The notes under the pieces were generated by a model that searched no databases, was not told the DNA's origin, and saw only the letters and a list, made by a program, of their open reading frames with translations. From the NCBI GenBank assembly GCA_031278405.1, contig JAITKL010000056.1:1-6557 (forward strand): DNA of 6,557 bases. The letters run 5' to 3'. Both the position numbers and the translations under genes were made by a program. Positions 6,432 through 6,557 of this stretch are shown here, piece by piece. Positions within the stretch are counted from its first letter, which is position 1, and the number at the start of each line of letters is the position of its first letter. Origin of the DNA: Endomicrobium sp. (GTDB taxonomy: Bacteria > Elusimicrobiota > Endomicrobiia > Endomicrobiales > Endomicrobiaceae).

Positions 6432-6557
6432 TCACGGAATAGTATCCAAAACTTCGTCAAGCTCTTCTTCTGAACGTCCAGTTATCTCTATTGTTTTCTC
6501 TCTGCCTCTCTCGCCTTTTCTTAAGAAAATCATAGACCTTTTAACATCAAAAAAATC
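6432..6557 (-). CDS. DUF167 / YggU-family protein, C-terminal 41 residues (runs off right edge)
   Basis: Only the 3' end is present: 41 codons before a TGA at 6432-6434. The peptide begins DFFDVKRSMIFLRKGERGRE, then continues KTIEITGRSEEELDEVLDTI and a final proline. It resembles the second half of the small (~75-100 residue) DUF167 domain, in which a 'FFxVxxSxIxLxKGExxRxKxIxI' pattern (strand, then glycine-glutamate turn, then a basic strand) is conserved; the KGERGREK segment is the strongest match. The molecular function of DUF167/YggU is not established. Family members often sit next to yggT, and in several bacteria near the division and ileS-lspA region, which fits the position here 48 bases upstream of ileS. 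The missing N-terminus prevents any statement on full length or fusion. Assignment rests on this short pattern alone. Confidence 0.72.
   Translation of the reverse strand, partial: DFFDVKRSMIFLRKGERGREKTIEITGRSEEELDEVLDTIP

Overview
All recognisable genes in this window lie on the minus strand, and they form one dense block with almost no untranslated DNA. Read in the direction of transcription (right to left), the order is: the 3' end of a DUF167/YggU-family gene, ileS, lspA, lgt, an rluD-type pseudouridine synthase gene, bioD (broken by a frameshift as read), and the first 279 codons of bioA, which runs off the left edge. Junctions are +48, +5, +3, -16, +2 and -16 bases. No terminator and no convincing internal promoter is visible, so a single polycistronic transcript is likely.

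The right part (about 1469-6557) is a translation and envelope block. IleS charges tRNA-Ile, Lgt attaches diacylglycerol to the lipobox cysteine of prolipoproteins, LspA cleaves their signal peptides, and the RluA-family enzyme modifies 23S rRNA. The pieces ileS-lspA and lspA-rluD are long-standing bacterial neighbourhoods (ileS-lspA in E. coli; ileS...lspA-ylyB in B. subtilis). Here lgt sits between lspA and the rluD-type gene. The left part (1-1466) carries two consecutive steps of biotin synthesis: BioA (KAPA to DAPA) and BioD (DAPA to dethiobiotin).

The organism is a low-GC bacterium (roughly one third GC by eye), with AGA-rich, A/T-ending codon use, many A/T homopolymers and a bacterial lipoprotein pathway. 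The gene set and composition would fit an AT-rich lineage such as Elusimicrobiota/Endomicrobia, including host-associated members, but this is an inference and cannot be settled from the window.

The main anomaly is in bioD. An extra A in an A6 run (plus-strand 1001-1006) splits an otherwise full-length 213-residue dethiobiotin synthetase into a 159-codon front part and a downstream part in another frame. Removing one base restores the exact family spacing. It may be a sequencing error, a recent pseudogene, or a frame rescued by slippage on poly(A). I found no sign of a wholly new system (no CRISPR array, mobile element, defence cassette or RNA gene); the rest is ordinary housekeeping DNA.
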